Under the pieces are notes generated by a model that saw only the letters and a list, made by a program, of their open reading frames with translations, had not been told where the DNA came from and made no database searches. A program made the position numbers and the translations under genes. From Myxococcota bacterium (GTDB taxonomy: Bacteria > Myxococcota_A > UBA9160 > SZUA-336), in the NCBI GenBank assembly GCA_035498015.1, contig DATKAO010000004.1, positions 1 through 35,266 on the forward strand: DNA of 35,266 nucleotides, written 5' to 3'. Shown one piece after another: positions 1 through 9,391 of this stretch. The first letter of the stretch is position 1; the number at the start of each line of letters is the position of its first letter.

Positions 1-427
1 CCTCAAACTGATCGACCGTCGCCCGTACCTTCATCTCTCGCCAAAGTCCGAGTGGGAGATGCTTGGCGAACGCGAAGTAGGCAAGGCTTAGTGCACTCCC
101 GGTGCGACCGAGGCTCCCTGGAGCCTCAGCCACGTAGAGCACTCCGTTTCTGATGAGGTGAACCGGATACTTGTGGTCATCCCAGAAGTCTCGGTCCATC
201 GTCAGCAGGACCCGACCCAGCCGCTGCGCAATCTGGAGGACGTGATTGTCCTCGCGGTTGCGGAGTTCGGGTCCCAGCTTGACGATAGAGACACCGGCAT
301 CCCGAACTTCGTCGACGAGAGGGTCCGGAACTCCGGCATCCGCAAGAAACCTGACCCGCCTCCGCGCGACGCTTCTACCCCGGATGGTCTCCTTGGTGAC
401 AGGAAACCAGTCCTCGTCGATGGCCAT
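1..427 (-). CDS. DUF5615-type PIN-like protein, 3' end cut by the window edge
   Basis: An open frame of 142 codons runs from ATG at 427 to the left edge without a stop, so the C-terminus lies outside the window. It contains FLADAGVPDPLVDEVRDAG, then RNREDNHVLQIAQRLGRVLL and TMDRDFW, the layout of DUF5615 PIN-like proteins: an early acidic residue (FLADAG), and the D of TMDRDFW as a second acidic position. The family is usually treated as toxin-like putative RNases, often paired with a DUF433 antitoxin; none is visible in the 114 bases up to the tRNA. A GTG at 436 is an alternative start, and an in-frame TAG near 449-451 limits further extension. Family assignment is fairly safe; nuclease activity and toxin role are inference. 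The gene ends close to the 3' end of tRNA-Pro and reads in the same direction. Confidence 0.72.
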   Translation of the reverse strand, partial: MAIDEDWFPVTKETIRGRSVARRRVRFLADAGVPDPLVDEVRDAGVSIVKLGPELRNREDNHVLQIAQRLGRVLLTMDRDFWDDHKYPVHLIRNGVLYVAEAPGSLGRTGSALSLAYFAFAKHLPLGLWREMKVRATVDQFE

Positions 428-541
428 CGTCGCCACACCACCCGCGCACTAAAGTCGACGTGTCGCCTGAAGACATCGCGCCGTCGTAGCACCAAACGGA
501 CGACACGTCGTCACAACTCCGAGCTAAGTGCTCGACATCTT

Positions 542-618
542 TGGTCGGGGCGCCCGGATTTGAACCGGGGACCTTCTGCACCCCATGCAGACGCGCTACC
601 AAGCTGCGCTACGCCCCG
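542..618 (-). tRNA. tRNA-Pro, anticodon GGG
   Basis: Read on the minus strand this folds as a complete cloverleaf. The acceptor stem is CGGGGCG with CGCCCCG. The D arm is GCGC-AGCTTGGTA-GCGC. The anticodon stem is TCTGC/GCAGA around the loop ATGGGGT, giving anticodon GGG. The T arm is CCCGG-TTCAAAT-CCGGG, followed by discriminator A and an encoded CCA (542-544). All stems pair perfectly. It reads proline codon CCC and perhaps CCU. Confidence 0.95.
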
Positions 619-689
619 ACGCGGCCGCAGTATAGCGTCGGGTTTGCCGCTGGCGCGGGGAAGCTCGGGAAACGGGCGGGGGAGGTTGG

Positions 690-1298
690 GTGCTCGAGCG
701 GGTCATCGACTGGATCGTCCACACGGTGGACCAGTGGGGCTACACGGGTCTCGTGATCATGATGGCGGTCGAGTCCACGATCCTGCCGTTCCCGAGCGAG
801 CTGGCGCTCATTCCCGCGGGCTACCTCGCGGCGCAGGGCAAGATGGACCCGGTCCTCGCGACGGTGTCGGGCGCCGTGGGCAGCCTGCTCGGCGCGTCGA
901 TCAACTACTTCGTCTCACTGTATTTCGGGCGGCCGGTGCTGGAGCGCATCGGGGCGTACGTGCGCGTGACTCCCGACAAGTTCGACGCGGCGGACCGCTA
1001 CTTCGCGCGGCACGGCGAGATCACGACCTTCATCGGGCGGCTGATTCCCGGCATTCGCCACTTCATCTCCATTCCCGCCGGGGTCGCGCGCATGAACTAC
1101 GCGCGCTTTGCGCTCTACACCACGCTCGGGGCCGGGCTGTGGAGCTCGGTGCTGGTGGGGATCGGGTACTGGGTGGGCAACAACGAGGCCCTCTGGCGCC
1201 CGATGCTCCACAAGGCGACCCTATGGCTGTTCGGGGGGATGGTCGTTCTGGTCGCGATCTACGTCTGGCGCCACCGCCGCCAACAGGCCGCTGATTGA
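690..1298 (+). CDS. DedA-family membrane protein
   Basis: A 202-residue integral membrane protein of the DedA (SNARE-associated/VTT) family, whose members act in membrane homeostasis and lipid or proton-dependent transport. Family marks are an early acidic residue and FPSE (residues 28-37), G-rich helices around 55-80 ending in YFGRP, and the paired arginines in GRLIPGIRH (R117 and R123), equivalent to the essential arginines of E. coli YqjA. These are followed by a PAG turn and two more hydrophobic segments. The GTG start at 690 is chosen because GGGGGAGG lies just upstream at about 678-685. The stop overlaps the next gene's TTG start within TTGA, so the two are probably translationally coupled. 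Substrate cannot be told from sequence. Confidence 0.93.
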   Translation: MLERVIDWIVHTVDQWGYTGLVIMMAVESTILPFPSELALIPAGYLAAQGKMDPVLATVSGAVGSLLGASINYFVSLYFGRPVLERIGAYVRVTPDKFDAADRYFARHGEITTFIGRLIPGIRHFISIPAGVARMNYARFALYTTLGAGLWSSVLVGIGYWVGNNEALWRPMLHKATLWLFGGMVVLVAIYVWRHRRQQAAD

Positions 1299-2065
1299 CG
1301 GTCCGCCGGCTCGCTGCCGCGGGCCTGTGCGTCGCACTCGCGGCGGGCTGCGGCACTTCCTCCGGGCCCGCGCCCGAGCCCGGGCAGCCGCGCGCGCGGC
1401 GGGACCTCCCACCCGTGACCCAGCCGCAGGCCACGCCGCAGGAGCAGCGCGTGATGGTTCCGCACACGGTCGCGCCCGGCGAGACGCTGTGGCGCATCTC
1501 GAAGCGCTACGGCACGACCGTGCCCGCGATCATGGCCGCGAACGGCATCGACGACGTGCGCAGCGTGCCGACGGGCGCGCGTCTCTTGATCCCGACCACG
1601 GCCAGCGTCGGGGCCGGGGCCGGCGGCGAGGGCGGCCGGCGCGGCGCGGCGAAGACCTACGCGTCGCGTGACCCGCGCGGTCACTCGGGCGGTGCGCCGC
1701 AGTTCGCGTGGCCCGTGAACGGCGAGATCATCAGCCGCTTCGGCATGCGCCACGGTGAGCACCACGAGGGCATCGACATCCGCGCCGCCAAGGGCACGCC
1801 CGTGCACGCGGCCGAGGCGGGCCGTGTGATCCACGCCGACGCCACACTCGCGGGCTACGGCAAGATGATCGTGATCAAGCACTCGGGCCGGCTCTACACC
1901 GTGTACGCTCACAACTCGAAGCTGCTCGTCGAGGTGGGTCAGTTCGTCGAGAAGGGCGAGGAGATCGCCCTGGTGGGCGAGACGGGCAACGCGACCACGC
2001 CGCACCTGCACTTCGAGATCCGCAACAACAACACGCCGCGCGACCCGCTGGAGTACCTGCAATGA
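1295..2065 (+). CDS. LysM / peptidase M23 (LytM) lipoprotein, NlpD/EnvC-like
   Basis: A 256-residue lipoprotein. The N-terminus is a signal peptide with lipobox LAAGC (Cys19), followed by a Pro/Arg-rich linker, a LysM peptidoglycan-binding domain at about 54-100 (HTVAPGETLWRISKRYG), another low-complexity linker, and an M23/LytM domain at about 150-252. The zinc-binding pattern looks intact: H157-x3-D161 (HEGID), H206 in YAH, and HLH at 237-239. It could therefore be a true endopeptidase, unlike E. coli NlpD/EnvC, which have lost catalytic residues and activate amidases. The likely role is remodelling peptidoglycan from the outer membrane. The TTG start at 1295 overlaps the dedA-like stop; a TTG start is unusual, but no better start lies before the signal peptide. 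The stop overlaps apt (ATGA). Confidence 0.9.
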   Translation: MTVRRLAAAGLCVALAAGCGTSSGPAPEPGQPRARRDLPPVTQPQATPQEQRVMVPHTVAPGETLWRISKRYGTTVPAIMAANGIDDVRSVPTGARLLIPTTASVGAGAGGEGGRRGAAKTYASRDPRGHSGGAPQFAWPVNGEIISRFGMRHGEHHEGIDIRAAKGTPVHAAEAGRVIHADATLAGYGKMIVIKHSGRLYTVYAHNSKLLVEVGQFVEKGEEIALVGETGNATTPHLHFEIRNNNTPRDPLEYLQ

Positions 2066-2595
2066 CCACCCCGAGCGACGTCGCGAAGCTCGCGGCGCAC
2101 ATCCGCGACGTACCCGACTTCCCGCGCGCGGGGATCCTGTTCAAGGACATCTCGCCCTTGCTCCAGGACCCCGAGTCTCTGCGCGTGGCGTGTCGCGCCA
2201 TGGCCGCGCCGTTCGCCAGCCGCCAGATCGACCTGGTGGTCGCGATCGAATCGCGCGGCTTCATCTTTGGCGCGCCGGTCGCGATCGCGCTGGGCGCGGG
2301 CTTCGCCCTGGCGCGCAAGCAGGGCAAGCTGCCCTGGCAGACACGGCGCGAGAGCTACGAGCTCGAGTACGGCTCGGCCGAGATCGAGATGCACAGTGAC
2401 GCCGTGCAGCCTGGCCAGCGCGTGCTCTTGATCGACGACGTGATCGCCACCGGCGGCACCGCCGCCGCGACGGCGCGCCTGGTGCGCGCGCTCGGCGGCG
2501 AGGTGGTGGCGGCGGGCTTCCTGATCGAGCTCGGCTTCCTCGAGGGCCGCAAGGCGCTCGAAGGCCTTCCCGTGGAGGCCGTGCTTCGGTTCTGA
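2062..2595 (+). CDS. apt: Adenine phosphoribosyltransferase
   Basis: A 177-residue cytoplasmic purine-salvage enzyme that makes AMP from adenine and PRPP. It carries the N-terminal IRDVPDFPRAGILFKDI block typical of Apt, the ESRGF segment at 63-67 that contacts adenine, the flexible-loop region RKQGKLPWQT, and the PRPP-binding motif VLLIDDVIATGGTA at about 121-134. Length matches bacterial Apt (about 170-180). Its ATG overlaps the stop of the LysM/M23 gene (ATGA), so it is the third member of the coupled set beginning at 690. A 7-bp inverted repeat at 2599-2614 follows the stop but lacks a U-tract. Confidence 0.97.
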   Translation: MTTPSDVAKLAAHIRDVPDFPRAGILFKDISPLLQDPESLRVACRAMAAPFASRQIDLVVAIESRGFIFGAPVAIALGAGFALARKQGKLPWQTRRESYELEYGSAEIEMHSDAVQPGQRVLLIDDVIATGGTAAATARLVRALGGEVVAAGFLIELGFLEGRKALEGLPVEAVLRF

Positions 2596-2705
2596 CGAGC
2601 GCCTGGACAGGCGCGACACGGGCCCTACATCGCGGCACGCGCGATGCCGAATCTCTGTGGGGGTGCGCGGTCCACGGCTCGACCTGCGCACGGCAGAGAG
2701 GTCCG

Positions 2706-4495
2706 GTGGCGCGAGTCCTCATCATCGACGATTCCGCGGGCAGCGCGCGCGGGCTGCAGGAGTGTCTCGCGACCAGCGGTGTCGAGCTGTGCGTGATTCC
2801 CTGGTCGGAGAGCGCCTCGCTCGCCGCGGCGGAGTTCGCGCCCGCGCTGGTCGTGCTGTGTCTCGCTTCCAGCACGGGACACGGCGCGGCGCGCTGCGCG
2901 GCGCTGCGCGCGGAGCCGGCGCTCGATGGCGTGCCGCTGCTCGTGAGCGGCGGCGCGCTCGAGCAGGACGAGCTCGCGCGCTGTCTCGAGCTGGGCGCCG
3001 ACGACGCGCTCGTGCTGCCCGTGCACCCGCGCATCGCCGCTGGCCGCGTGCTCTCGCTGTCGCGCGCCAAGGCCGAGCGCGAGGCGCACGCGCACCTGGC
3101 GCGCGTGGCCGAGCAGGGCCAGCAGGCCTTCCGCACCACGATCGACGCGCTGCGCCGCTCGACCGAGGCCATGGAGCACAGCGAGCGGCGCAAGCGCTAT
3201 CTCGAGACCCACGACGCGCTCACGGGCCTGGCCAACCGCGACTACTTCCGCGAGTTCGCGCGCCGCACGCTCGGCTACGCGCGCCGCTACGGCAACACGC
3301 TGGCGGTGCTCACGATCAACCTCGACCACTTCGACCGCGTGAACGAGAACCTCGGCCACGTGACCGGCGACCAGCTCTTGCAGTCGGTCGCCAAGCGCCT
3401 GAAGAGCTGCGTGCGCGGCAGTGACATCGCCGCGCGCTTCGGCGGCGACGACTTCGCGGTCATGCTGACCAGCCTGCAGAGCCGCGACGACGCGGCCCTG
3501 GTCGCGAACAAGCTGCTCGAGTCGATCACGCGCCCGCACGACGTCGCAGGCGGCGAGATCTACGTGACGCCGAGCATCGGCGTGGCCATGTACCCGGACG
3601 ACGGCGAGACACCCGACGGCCTCCTGCGCAGCGCGGACGTGGCGCTGCACCGCGTGAAGGAAGTGGGCCGCGGGCGCTACCAGTTCTACTCGCACGAGAT
3701 GCGCGGCGGCTCGTTCGAGCGCATGCAGCTCGAGGTCATGCTGCGCGACGCGCTCGAGCGCAACGAGCTCTCGCTCTACTACCAGCCGCAGGTGGACGTG
3801 GCCAAGGGCGAGCTCGTGGGCGCGGAGGCGCTCCTGCGCTGGATCCACCCCGAGCGCGGCATGATCCCGCCCAGTGACTTCATTCCGCTGGCCGAGGCCA
3901 ACGGCATGATCGACGCGATCGGCGAGTGGGTGCTGCGCACGGCGTGCGCGCAGAAGAAGGCCTGGGAGCGCGCGGGCCTGGGCGAGTTCCCGATCTCGGT
4001 GAACGTGTCGCGGCGGCAGTTCCGCACCGCGGGCCTGGTCGAGCTGATCACGCAGATCCTCCACGAGACCGGGCTCGAGCCGAGTCACCTCGAGCTCGAA
4101 GTCACCGAGAACGCCCTGATCGAAGACGTGGACCAGACGCTGGGCGTGCTGCGCCGCGCGCGCGAGCAGGGCATGGGCATCGCGATCGACGACTTCGGCA
4201 CCGGCTACTCGAGCCTCGCCGTGCTGGGTCAGTTCCCGGCCAGCGCGCTCAAGATCGACCAGGCGTTCGTGCGCGACATCTCGGCCGACCCCGCGCACGC
4301 GGCGATCACGCGCGCCGTGCTCGCGGTGGCGGCCGAGCTGCGGCTGGGCGTGGTGGCCGAGGGCGTCGAGACGCGCGCCGAGCGCGACTTCCTGGTCGAG
4401 CTCGGCTGCGAGCGCATGCAGGGCTACCTGTTCGGCCGGCCGCTGCCCAAGGACGAGTTCGAGGTCGTCTGGCGCCAGGGCGGCGAGATCCCCGA

Positions 4496-4499
<4 letters not shown>
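2706..4499 (+). CDS. GGDEF-EAL cyclic-di-GMP protein with degenerate receiver domain
   Basis: A 597-residue cytoplasmic protein: receiver-like domain (1-120), helical linker (about 125-165), GGDEF (about 170-330) and EAL (about 345-590). The GGDEF signature is GGDDF (246-250), a variant still compatible with cyclase activity, with an RxxD product-inhibition site (RGSD, 237-240) five residues upstream. The EAL half keeps what a phosphodiesterase needs: EAL at 374-376, NVSRRQF, LEVTEN, DDFGTGYSS from 495, LKIDQ, AEGVE and QGY. The receiver keeps the acidic pair D8-D9, but Cys52 sits where the phosphorylated Asp should be, and the conserved Lys is Leu (DDALVLPVHP), so phosphorylation is unlikely. 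GTG start after AGAGAGGT. The stop shares CTAG with the convergent oxidoreductase. Confidence 0.94.
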
Positions 4500-5776
<1,277 letters not shown>

Positions 5777-5943
5777 CGCGGCCTGCGATTCTACCTGGAT
5801 CGAGGCGGCAAAGGCGCAGCCGTCGCACAGAGCGGGCGCGGGCTGCCGGCCGGAATTGCGCCCGAGGCGCGCGCGCGTTGCCGGCGAGCTGCGTGTGACT
5901 TGGGTCATCAAGCCGCGGGGGCGGACCGGTCGTAAAGATCGAC

Positions 5944-6849
5944 ATGCTCCGGCGCGTTCTGACGCTGGGAATCTGCCTCCTCGCGGGGGCGGGCTGCGCG
6001 AACCACGTGCGCTTCGCGGACGAGGTGCGCGAGCACGAGGCCCGCGACGTGACTCGCGCGCTGACGCGTGTGGCGCCGCGCGACGGGCAGGTCGTGGTGC
6101 AGCCGCAGACCGAGCTGGCGATCAGCGTCGACGAGACGGTGCGCGTGCGGCGCCGCGAGACGATCGTGCGCCTGGACGAGGAGACTCCCTGGCGCGCGCG
6201 CAACGAGCTGTGGGAGGTGCCCGAGGGCCTGGTGACGGTGCCGTTCTTCATCGCCGTGCGCGCCTCGAACAAGATGCTGCTCGGGCTGATCCCCGACGAC
6301 TGGATCTCCTCGGGCATGGACTTCGGCTTCGCCGCGCTGAACCCGGCGCTCAACGTCGAGGCGCCCGACCGGGTCGTGGGACGCGAGGTCGGCCGCCGCA
6401 GCCGCGACGTCGACGGCGGGGAAGAGCGCGCGAGCCGGCCGCTGTCCGGCGTGCCGGTCGTGGTCACGCTCGCCGCCGGGCCGAGCCAGGCGCTGACCTG
6501 CGACGCCGACGGGCGCGTGCGCGTCGAGCTGCTCGAGCTCGTGCGCGGCGTGCCCGAGCCCGCGCCCGCGGTGCTGCACGTCGAGGTCGCGGGCGACGGT
6601 GTGCGCGCTCCGGCCTCGATCGAGCTGCCGCTCTCGCGGGCGCTCCGCGCGCGCCTGGTGCGCGCCGCGCGCGCCCGCGAGGCCGCCCTGGCGCCCGAGG
6701 TCTCGCCGGACGGGGCCGCGCGCGCCCTGGCCCTGCTGGACGGCCTGGGCTTCCGCGACAGCGCGCTGCGCGTCGAGCAGGAGCTGCGCGACCGCCAGCA
6801 CGCCAACGCCGCCTGGCTCTCGCGCCTGGACCTGGCGCTCGAGGACTAG
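5944..6849 (+). CDS. Hypothetical lipoprotein
   Basis: A 301-residue protein with a clear lipoprotein signal (hydrophobic GICLLAGAGC, Cys18). The body is rich in Val, Arg and Glu with a beta-strand-like character: residues 30-90 are alternating charged and hydrophobic, followed by a short hydrophobic patch LVTVPFFIAVRAS and then a Pro/Gly-rich region. The C-terminal third (about 215-300) is probably helical. No family was recognised. It starts 167 bases from the divergent oxidoreductase and is followed after 24 bases by an alpha/beta hydrolase on the same strand, so it may lead a three-gene unit. Confidence 0.75.
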   Translation: MLRRVLTLGICLLAGAGCANHVRFADEVREHEARDVTRALTRVAPRDGQVVVQPQTELAISVDETVRVRRRETIVRLDEETPWRARNELWEVPEGLVTVPFFIAVRASNKMLLGLIPDDWISSGMDFGFAALNPALNVEAPDRVVGREVGRRSRDVDGGEERASRPLSGVPVVVTLAAGPSQALTCDADGRVRVELLELVRGVPEPAPAVLHVEVAGDGVRAPASIELPLSRALRARLVRAARAREAALAPEVSPDGAARALALLDGLGFRDSALRVEQELRDRQHANAAWLSRLDLALED

Positions 6850-6873
6850 CGCTCGCAGCAGTCCCGTTGCCTT

Positions 6874-7770
6874 ATGATGCGCCGCATGGCGCGCGCACGA
6901 AGCAACGGAATCGAGCTCGAGTACGAAGTCGCCGGCAACCCCGCGGACCCGCCGGTCCTCCTGGTCATGGGGCTCGGGGCACAGCTCATCGTCTGGGAAG
7001 ACGAGTTCGTGCTGGGACTGGCGCGGCGCGGTCACTTCGTGGTGCGCTACGACAACCGCGACGTCGGCCTGTCGACTCACTTCGACGGCGTGGTGGCGCC
7101 GCCGCTGCCCGAGATCCTGGCGCGCCGCGCCGCGGGCCAGCCGATCGGCGCCCCCTACACGCTGTCGGACATGGCAGCCGACGCCGTCGGGCTGCTCGAC
7201 CACCTGGAGATCCCGGCCGCGCACGTGGTCGGCGCGTCGATGGGCGGCATGATCGCGCAGACGCTCGCGATCGAGCACGCGCGCCGCGTGCGCTCGCTGA
7301 CCTCGATCATGTCGACCACGGGGAACCCATCGCTGCCGCCGGCCAAGCCCGAGGCGATGGCGCGGCTCTCTCTGCCGGCGCCGGCCGACCGCAGCGCGTT
7401 CATCGCGCAGTCGGTCGAGTCGCAGAAGGTCATGGCGGGCTCCGGCTTCCCGTTCGACGAGGAGCGCGCGCGCCGGCTGGCCGAGCGCGGCTACGAGCGC
7501 GCGTTCTACCCGCAGGGCTTCGCGCGCCAGATCGCCGCGATCATGGCGTCGGGCAGCCGCCGCGACGCGCTCGAGAGCGTGCGCACTCCGACGCTCGTCG
7601 TGCACGGGCTCGAGGACCCGCTCGTGCCGCACGAGGGCGCGCTCGACACGCACGAGGCCGTTCCGGGCAGTGAGCTGCTCTTGATCGACGGCATGGGTCA
7701 CTCACTGCCGCGCGGCGTGTGGCCGACGCTGATCGACGCCATCCAGAAGCACGTCGCGCGCGCGACATGA
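6874..7770 (+). CDS. Alpha/beta-fold hydrolase, RdmC/aclacinomycin-methylesterase-like
   Basis: About 298 residues (294 if the ATG at 6886 is used; neither start has a good ribosome site, and homologues of this type begin near MARARSNGIELEYE). The fold marks are the oxyanion region VMGLGAQLIVW, the RYDNRDVGLST segment typical of RdmC-like esterases, nucleophile elbow GASMGG with the catalytic Ser, an acid in GLEDPLVP, and the His in GMGHSLP near the C-terminus. All three catalytic residues are present, so an active esterase or hydrolase is likely; the substrate is unknown. The stop overlaps the start of the coiled-coil gene (ATGA), suggesting co-translation. No signal peptide, so it is cytoplasmic. 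Confidence 0.9.
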   Translation: MMRRMARARSNGIELEYEVAGNPADPPVLLVMGLGAQLIVWEDEFVLGLARRGHFVVRYDNRDVGLSTHFDGVVAPPLPEILARRAAGQPIGAPYTLSDMAADAVGLLDHLEIPAAHVVGASMGGMIAQTLAIEHARRVRSLTSIMSTTGNPSLPPAKPEAMARLSLPAPADRSAFIAQSVESQKVMAGSGFPFDEERARRLAERGYERAFYPQGFARQIAAIMASGSRRDALESVRTPTLVVHGLEDPLVPHEGALDTHEAVPGSELLLIDGMGHSLPRGVWPTLIDAIQKHVARAT

Positions 7771-8492
7771 GCGCTGCCGTGCTCGGCTGGATCGCGTGCG
7801 CCTTCGCCCTGGCGATCGCCGGCGCGCTGTTCGCGCGCCTGCGCTCTGCCGAGGCGGGACGCAGCGCCGCGGCTGCGGAGCTCGCCGCCCGGAGCGCCGA
7901 GCTCGAGTCCACGCAGAAGCGGCTCGAGCAGCGCTCGGCGGAGCTGCGCGCGCGCGGCGAGGAGCTGTCCGAGCTGCGCAAGAAGCACGACAAGCTGAAG
8001 CGCCGCGCCGGCGACGAGCGCGAAGAGGAGAAGAGCGCGCCCGCGCGCATCCGCGCGCTCGAGACCGACCTGGCGGCGGAGCGCGCCGACAGCCGCGCCG
8101 CGCGCGACGAGATCGTGCGGCTGCACGGCGAGGCCGAGCGCAGCGCCGCCGAGCTGGCGCGCGTGGGCGCGGAGCTGGCCGCCGCGAGTCAGAAGCTCCG
8201 CGAAGTGACTCCCCTGGCCGACGCCGGCCAGCTCGACGCGCTCAGAGCCCGCGTGCAGGCCGGCGAGGAGCGCGCCGCGAAGCTCGCCACCGAGCTCGCG
8301 AGCGCGCAGCAGAACACGGCCAAGTACAAGGGCCGCTGGGAGACGCTCGACAAGACCTACATCGTCTTGCGCGGCGAGCTCGAGCTGAAGAAGGACGAGC
8401 TGCGCAGCCTGCGCGTCGAGGTCGAGCGCCTGCGCGCGCTCGAAGTGGTGCTGGTCGAGCCCGAGCCGCGCCCGGCCGAGCCCCCGGCCTAG
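7767..8492 (+). CDS. Membrane-anchored coiled-coil protein, unknown function
   Basis: A 241-residue protein: one N-terminal membrane segment (LGWIACAFALAIAGALF, residues 5-21), then almost 200 residues of Glu/Ala/Arg/Leu-rich heptad sequence predicted to form a long coiled coil, ending in a short acidic-proline tail (EPEPRPAEPPA). The ATG at 7767 is preferred over an in-frame start at 7719 because it overlaps the hydrolase stop and places the membrane segment at the N-terminus. The layout suits a scaffold or envelope-spanning protein, but no family was recognised. The stop shares CTAG with the convergent methyltransferase. Confidence 0.8.
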   Translation: MSAAVLGWIACAFALAIAGALFARLRSAEAGRSAAAAELAARSAELESTQKRLEQRSAELRARGEELSELRKKHDKLKRRAGDEREEEKSAPARIRALETDLAAERADSRAARDEIVRLHGEAERSAAELARVGAELAAASQKLREVTPLADAGQLDALRARVQAGEERAAKLATELASAQQNTAKYKGRWETLDKTYIVLRGELELKKDELRSLRVEVERLRALEVVLVEPEPRPAEPPA

Positions 8493-9391
8493 CGCGCGCG
8501 CACCTCGTGCAGCGCGAGCGCGAGCGCCCCGGTCGAGCGCCAGGCGTCGTCGAGCGCGAGCGCCACCCGCTCGCCGGGCTCCACGCGCACCGGCTCCGCC
8601 ACCCAGCCCAGTGACTCCTGCTCGGCGAACACGTCGTCGCCGAAGGCGAGTGACTGGCTGAACAGCACCGCCGTGAGCGTGCCGGGCGAGCCCAGGTGCA
8701 GCGTGAAGGTCTTGGGCAGCGGGTCGAAGCTGCGCGACACGTCGAGCCGGTGCACGTCGGCGGGCCGGCCCAGGAGCCGGGCGGCGGCGCGCTCGAGCCG
8801 GCCGTCGCGGCCGCGCCGCGGCTGCCAGGCCAGGTCGGGCTGGCGGCCCAGGTCCTCGAGCAAGGGCTCGAAGGCCAGCCCGTAGCGGCCGCGCAGCGCC
8901 TCGATGTCGGCGCGCTGCTGGCGCAGCCGCGTCGGGAGGTCCTGCTCGGCCCACTCGAGGGGGCTGGCGCGGGTCACGACCCGATCGGGAATCACGCGCC
9001 CGCTCGGCGCGAGGAAGCGGTCCAGGACCTGCGCGGTGAGTCGCAGGGTCGGCTCGTCGCGCCGCGGGTCACCGTCGCAGCGCGGCGCCACGATCAGGTC
9101 GAAGGGCATGCCCAGGTCGTCGCGCTGCAGGCGCGCCAGGTCGCCGCGCACCCAGCGGATGTGGTCGGCGACGCGGTTGGCCTCCGCCAGCCGGCGCGCG
9201 AGCTGCGTCTGGCCGATGTCCACGGCCACCACGCTCGCGCCCGCGCGCGCCGCCCACAGGGCCACCACTCCGGGGCCGCAGCCCGCGTCGAGCACGCGCA
9301 TGCCGGGGCGCACGATGCGCTCGAGCACCCTGCGCAGCGCGAGCGCACCGTCGGCGCGCCGCAGGACCTCGAGCTGCTCGTGCGGGTTCAT
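8489..9391 (-). CDS. PRMT-like class I SAM-dependent methyltransferase
   Basis: A 300-residue protein. The N-terminal half is a class I methyltransferase: motif I VLDAGCGPG at about 33-41, then VVAVD (motif post I) and IRWVRGDLARL (motif II). The segment APSGRVIPDRVVTRA followed by a beta-rich C-terminal half resembles the barrel of protein arginine methyltransferases. The paired-glutamate loop of true PRMTs is not evident (IVAPRCDGDPRRDEP at that position), so arginine methylation should not be assumed. It starts directly after the MFS gene's stop with no spacer (TGA then ATG) and is the last gene of the efflux operon, so its substrate may be something the operon exports or detoxifies (inference). 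Confidence 0.85.
   Translation of the reverse strand: MNPHEQLEVLRRADGALALRRVLERIVRPGMRVLDAGCGPGVVALWAARAGASVVAVDIGQTQLARRLAEANRVADHIRWVRGDLARLQRDDLGMPFDLIVAPRCDGDPRRDEPTLRLTAQVLDRFLAPSGRVIPDRVVTRASPLEWAEQDLPTRLRQQRADIEALRGRYGLAFEPLLEDLGRQPDLAWQPRRGRDGRLERAAARLLGRPADVHRLDVSRSFDPLPKTFTLHLGSPGTLTAVLFSQSLAFGDDVFAEQESLGWVAEPVRVEPGERVALALDDAWRSTGALALALHEVRAR

Noticed and set aside
541-756. Open frame on the + strand beginning GAPGFEPGTFCTPC
   Set aside because: It is the antisense reading of tRNA-Pro, a well-known false protein pattern, and it runs into the DedA-like gene.
158-1294. Long + strand open frame across the PIN-like gene, tRNA-Pro and the dedA-like gene
   Set aside because: Arg/Pro/Ala-rich with no fold; it covers a tRNA and two better supported genes.
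2599-2614. Inverted repeat GCGCCTG-GA-CAGGCGC after apt as a terminator
   Set aside because: Stem is short with a two-base loop and no U-tract; not enough to call a terminator.
5908-7701. 597-codon minus-strand frame opposite the lipoprotein and hydrolase
   Set aside because: Composition is that of an antisense shadow, and no motif is seen; the hydrolase triad is on the + strand.
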